Assembly: GCA_964352535.1 (NCBI GenBank)
Contig: CAYGSW010000283.1
Span: 1-7,324 of the forward strand
Source of the DNA: Granulosicoccus sp964352535
Lineage (GTDB): Bacteria; Pseudomonadota; Gammaproteobacteria; Granulosicoccales; Granulosicoccaceae
Length of the DNA stretch: 7,324 bases
Direction of reading: 5' to 3'
Shown: positions 6,080 to 7,324 of the stretch, piece after piece
Layout of the letters: every line of letters begins with the position of its first letter
How positions within the stretch are numbered: the first letter of the stretch is position 1
Program-made: the position numbers and the translations under genes
The notes under the pieces: model-generated
What the model was told of the DNA's origin: nothing
The model's input: only the letters and a program-made list of their open reading frames with translations
The model's database searches: none

Positions 6080-7324
6080 ATGAGTGACCGCACGATTAAG
6101 ATAACCACCGATGACGGACGTGAATCCGTCGTCCCACGCATCAGCCCCACTCATGGGCCTGACGTGGCTGATGTGCGGAGCCTGTACAAGGACACCGGAC
6201 TTTTTACGTACGATCCGGGATTCGCGACAACTGCCAGTTGCAAAAGCGCAATCACCTTCATTGATGGTGATGAAGGTGTATTGCTTTATCGTGGGTACCC
6301 CATCGAGCAACTTGCAGAGCACAGCAGTTACCTGGAAGTCTGTTACTTGCTGATGTACGGCGAATTACCAACGCCTGAGCAAGCCGCACACTTCAACTAC
6401 ACGATATCTCAGCACACCATGGTGCACGAGAACATCAGAGATTTCATTCACGGATTTCGTTACGACGCTCATCCGATGGCAATGCTGGTAGGCACTGTAG
6501 GTGCCCTGTCGTCGTTCTATCACGACTCTCTGGATATTAACAACCCGGAGCACCGGGAAATTTCGGCACAACGCCTGATTGCGAAAATGCCCACTATCGC
6601 CTCCTACTGCTACAAGCATCATCGTGGCATGCCTTTCATGTATCCGGACAACAATCTGAGCTACGTGGAAAATTTCACCCGTCTGATGTTCGCCGTTCCA
6701 GCAGAAGATTTTTCACTGAATCCTGTCGCTGTCAAGGCTATTGAGCTAATCATGATTCTGCACGCTGATCATGAGCAAAATGCCAGTACCTCCACAGTAC
6801 GCCTGGCGGGCAGTTCTGGTGCAAATCCATTTGCATCGATCGCCTCCGGTGTGGCCTGCCTCTGGGGTCCTGCCCATGGTGGAGCTAATGAGGCCGTCAT
6901 TAACATGCTGGACACGATTCTCTATTCTGGCCAGACCATTGAACAGACGATCGCCCGTGCGAAAGACAAGGACGACCCGTTCAGGCTCATGGGATTTGGC
7001 CATCGCGTCTACAAGAATTTCGACCCACGTGCGCGCCTTATCCAGAAGATGTGCTACGACCTGCTGAAGCAACTGGACGGTGATCAACCGTTGTTCGAAC
7101 TGGCCATGGAACTTGAAAAAGCAACGCTGGCCGATGAGTACTTCATCGAGCGTAAACTCTACCCCAATGTCGATTTCTATTCCGGAATCATACTGCGAGC
7201 TCTGGGTATTCCAATGGATATGTTTACAGTGATGTTTGCCATGTCCCGCACGGTAGGCTGGATATCACACTGGATGGAGATGCATGAAGATCCCGAATTC
7301 CGTATCGGTCGCCCGCGCCAGATC
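6080..7324 (+). CDS. gltA: Citrate synthase GltA (type II, hexameric), 3' end outside the window
   Basis: Citrate synthase condenses acetyl-CoA with oxaloacetate to citrate, the entry step of the TCA cycle, in the cytoplasm. The frame is open from ATG 6080 to the window end, giving 415 residues; E. coli GltA has 427, so only about a dozen or so are missing. The catalytic triad is intact: His266 in WGPAHGGANEA, His308 in GFGHRVYK and Asp365 in YPNVDFYSG, matching E. coli His264, His305 and Asp362. The substrate-site run LHADHEQNAST (227-237; His228, His231) and arginines in SRTVGW (390) and GRPRQ (411, 413) are also present. The N-terminal part of about 45 residues, with TYDPGF and later LLYRGYPIEQLAE, is typical of the NADH-regulated type II enzyme of Gram-negative bacteria, though allostery cannot be confirmed here. 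No frameshift or internal stop is seen. It is divergent from the lipoprotein gene. Confidence 0.98.
   Translation, partial: MSDRTIKITTDDGRESVVPRISPTHGPDVADVRSLYKDTGLFTYDPGFATTASCKSAITFIDGDEGVLLYRGYPIEQLAEHSSYLEVCYLLMYGELPTPEQAAHFNYTISQHTMVHENIRDFIHGFRYDAHPMAMLVGTVGALSSFYHDSLDINNPEHREISAQRLIAKMPTIASYCYKHHRGMPFMYPDNNLSYVENFTRLMFAVPAEDFSLNPVAVKAIELIMILHADHEQNASTSTVRLAGSSGANPFASIASGVACLWGPAHGGANEAVINMLDTILYSGQTIEQTIARAKDKDDPFRLMGFGHRVYKNFDPRARLIQKMCYDLLKQLDGDQPLFELAMELEKATLADEYFIERKLYPNVDFYSGIILRALGIPMDMFTVMFAMSRTVGWISHWMEMHEDPEFRIGRPRQI

Noticed and set aside
6041..7087. Several minus-strand open frames under gltA
   Set aside because: gltA is continuous and conserved on the plus strand throughout; these are antisense shadows.

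Overview
The window looks like ordinary chromosome from a gammaproteobacterium with roughly 50% G+C by eye. The three tRNA genes lie in the order Tyr-Gly-Thr, the order known upstream of tufB in Escherichia coli and relatives. The ABC transporter is of the AapJQMP/BztABCD type, common in alphaproteobacteria and in many marine or environmental gammaproteobacteria. The citrate synthase is the hexameric GltA type. Genus cannot be read from the sequence. I see no mobile element, CRISPR array, prophage or rRNA, and no clear sign of recent gene transfer.

Layout: positions 1-432 hold a minus-strand tRNA cluster, tRNA-Tyr(GTA), tRNA-Gly(TCC) and tRNA-Thr(GGT). It is driven by a near-consensus sigma-70 promoter at 449-478. 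The Thr gene runs off the left edge by its last base(s), and tuf would be expected beyond it. Positions 558-4962 hold a complete minus-strand operon for uptake of general L-amino acids or glutamate. In transcription order it is aapJ (periplasmic binding protein), aapQ and aapM (membrane permeases) and aapP (ATPase). A strong 10-bp hairpin with a T-rich tail lies between aapJ and aapQ and probably sets a high ratio of binding protein to membrane parts. Positions 5138-5899 encode a minus-strand outer-membrane-type lipoprotein of unknown function. A 180-bp divergent intergenic region separates it from gltA (citrate synthase). gltA starts at 6080 on the plus strand and leaves the window about a dozen codons before its expected end.

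How the parts fit: AapJ would capture L-amino acids in the periplasm and deliver them to the AapQ-AapM channel, powered by AapP. Glutamate or aspartate taken up this way enters central metabolism at 2-oxoglutarate or oxaloacetate, and citrate synthase consumes oxaloacetate. The metabolic link is real, but the adjacency may be chance. No intergenic gap exceeds 180 bp, so no long stretch is left unexplained. The most open question is the lipoprotein. I did not find a convincing undescribed system.
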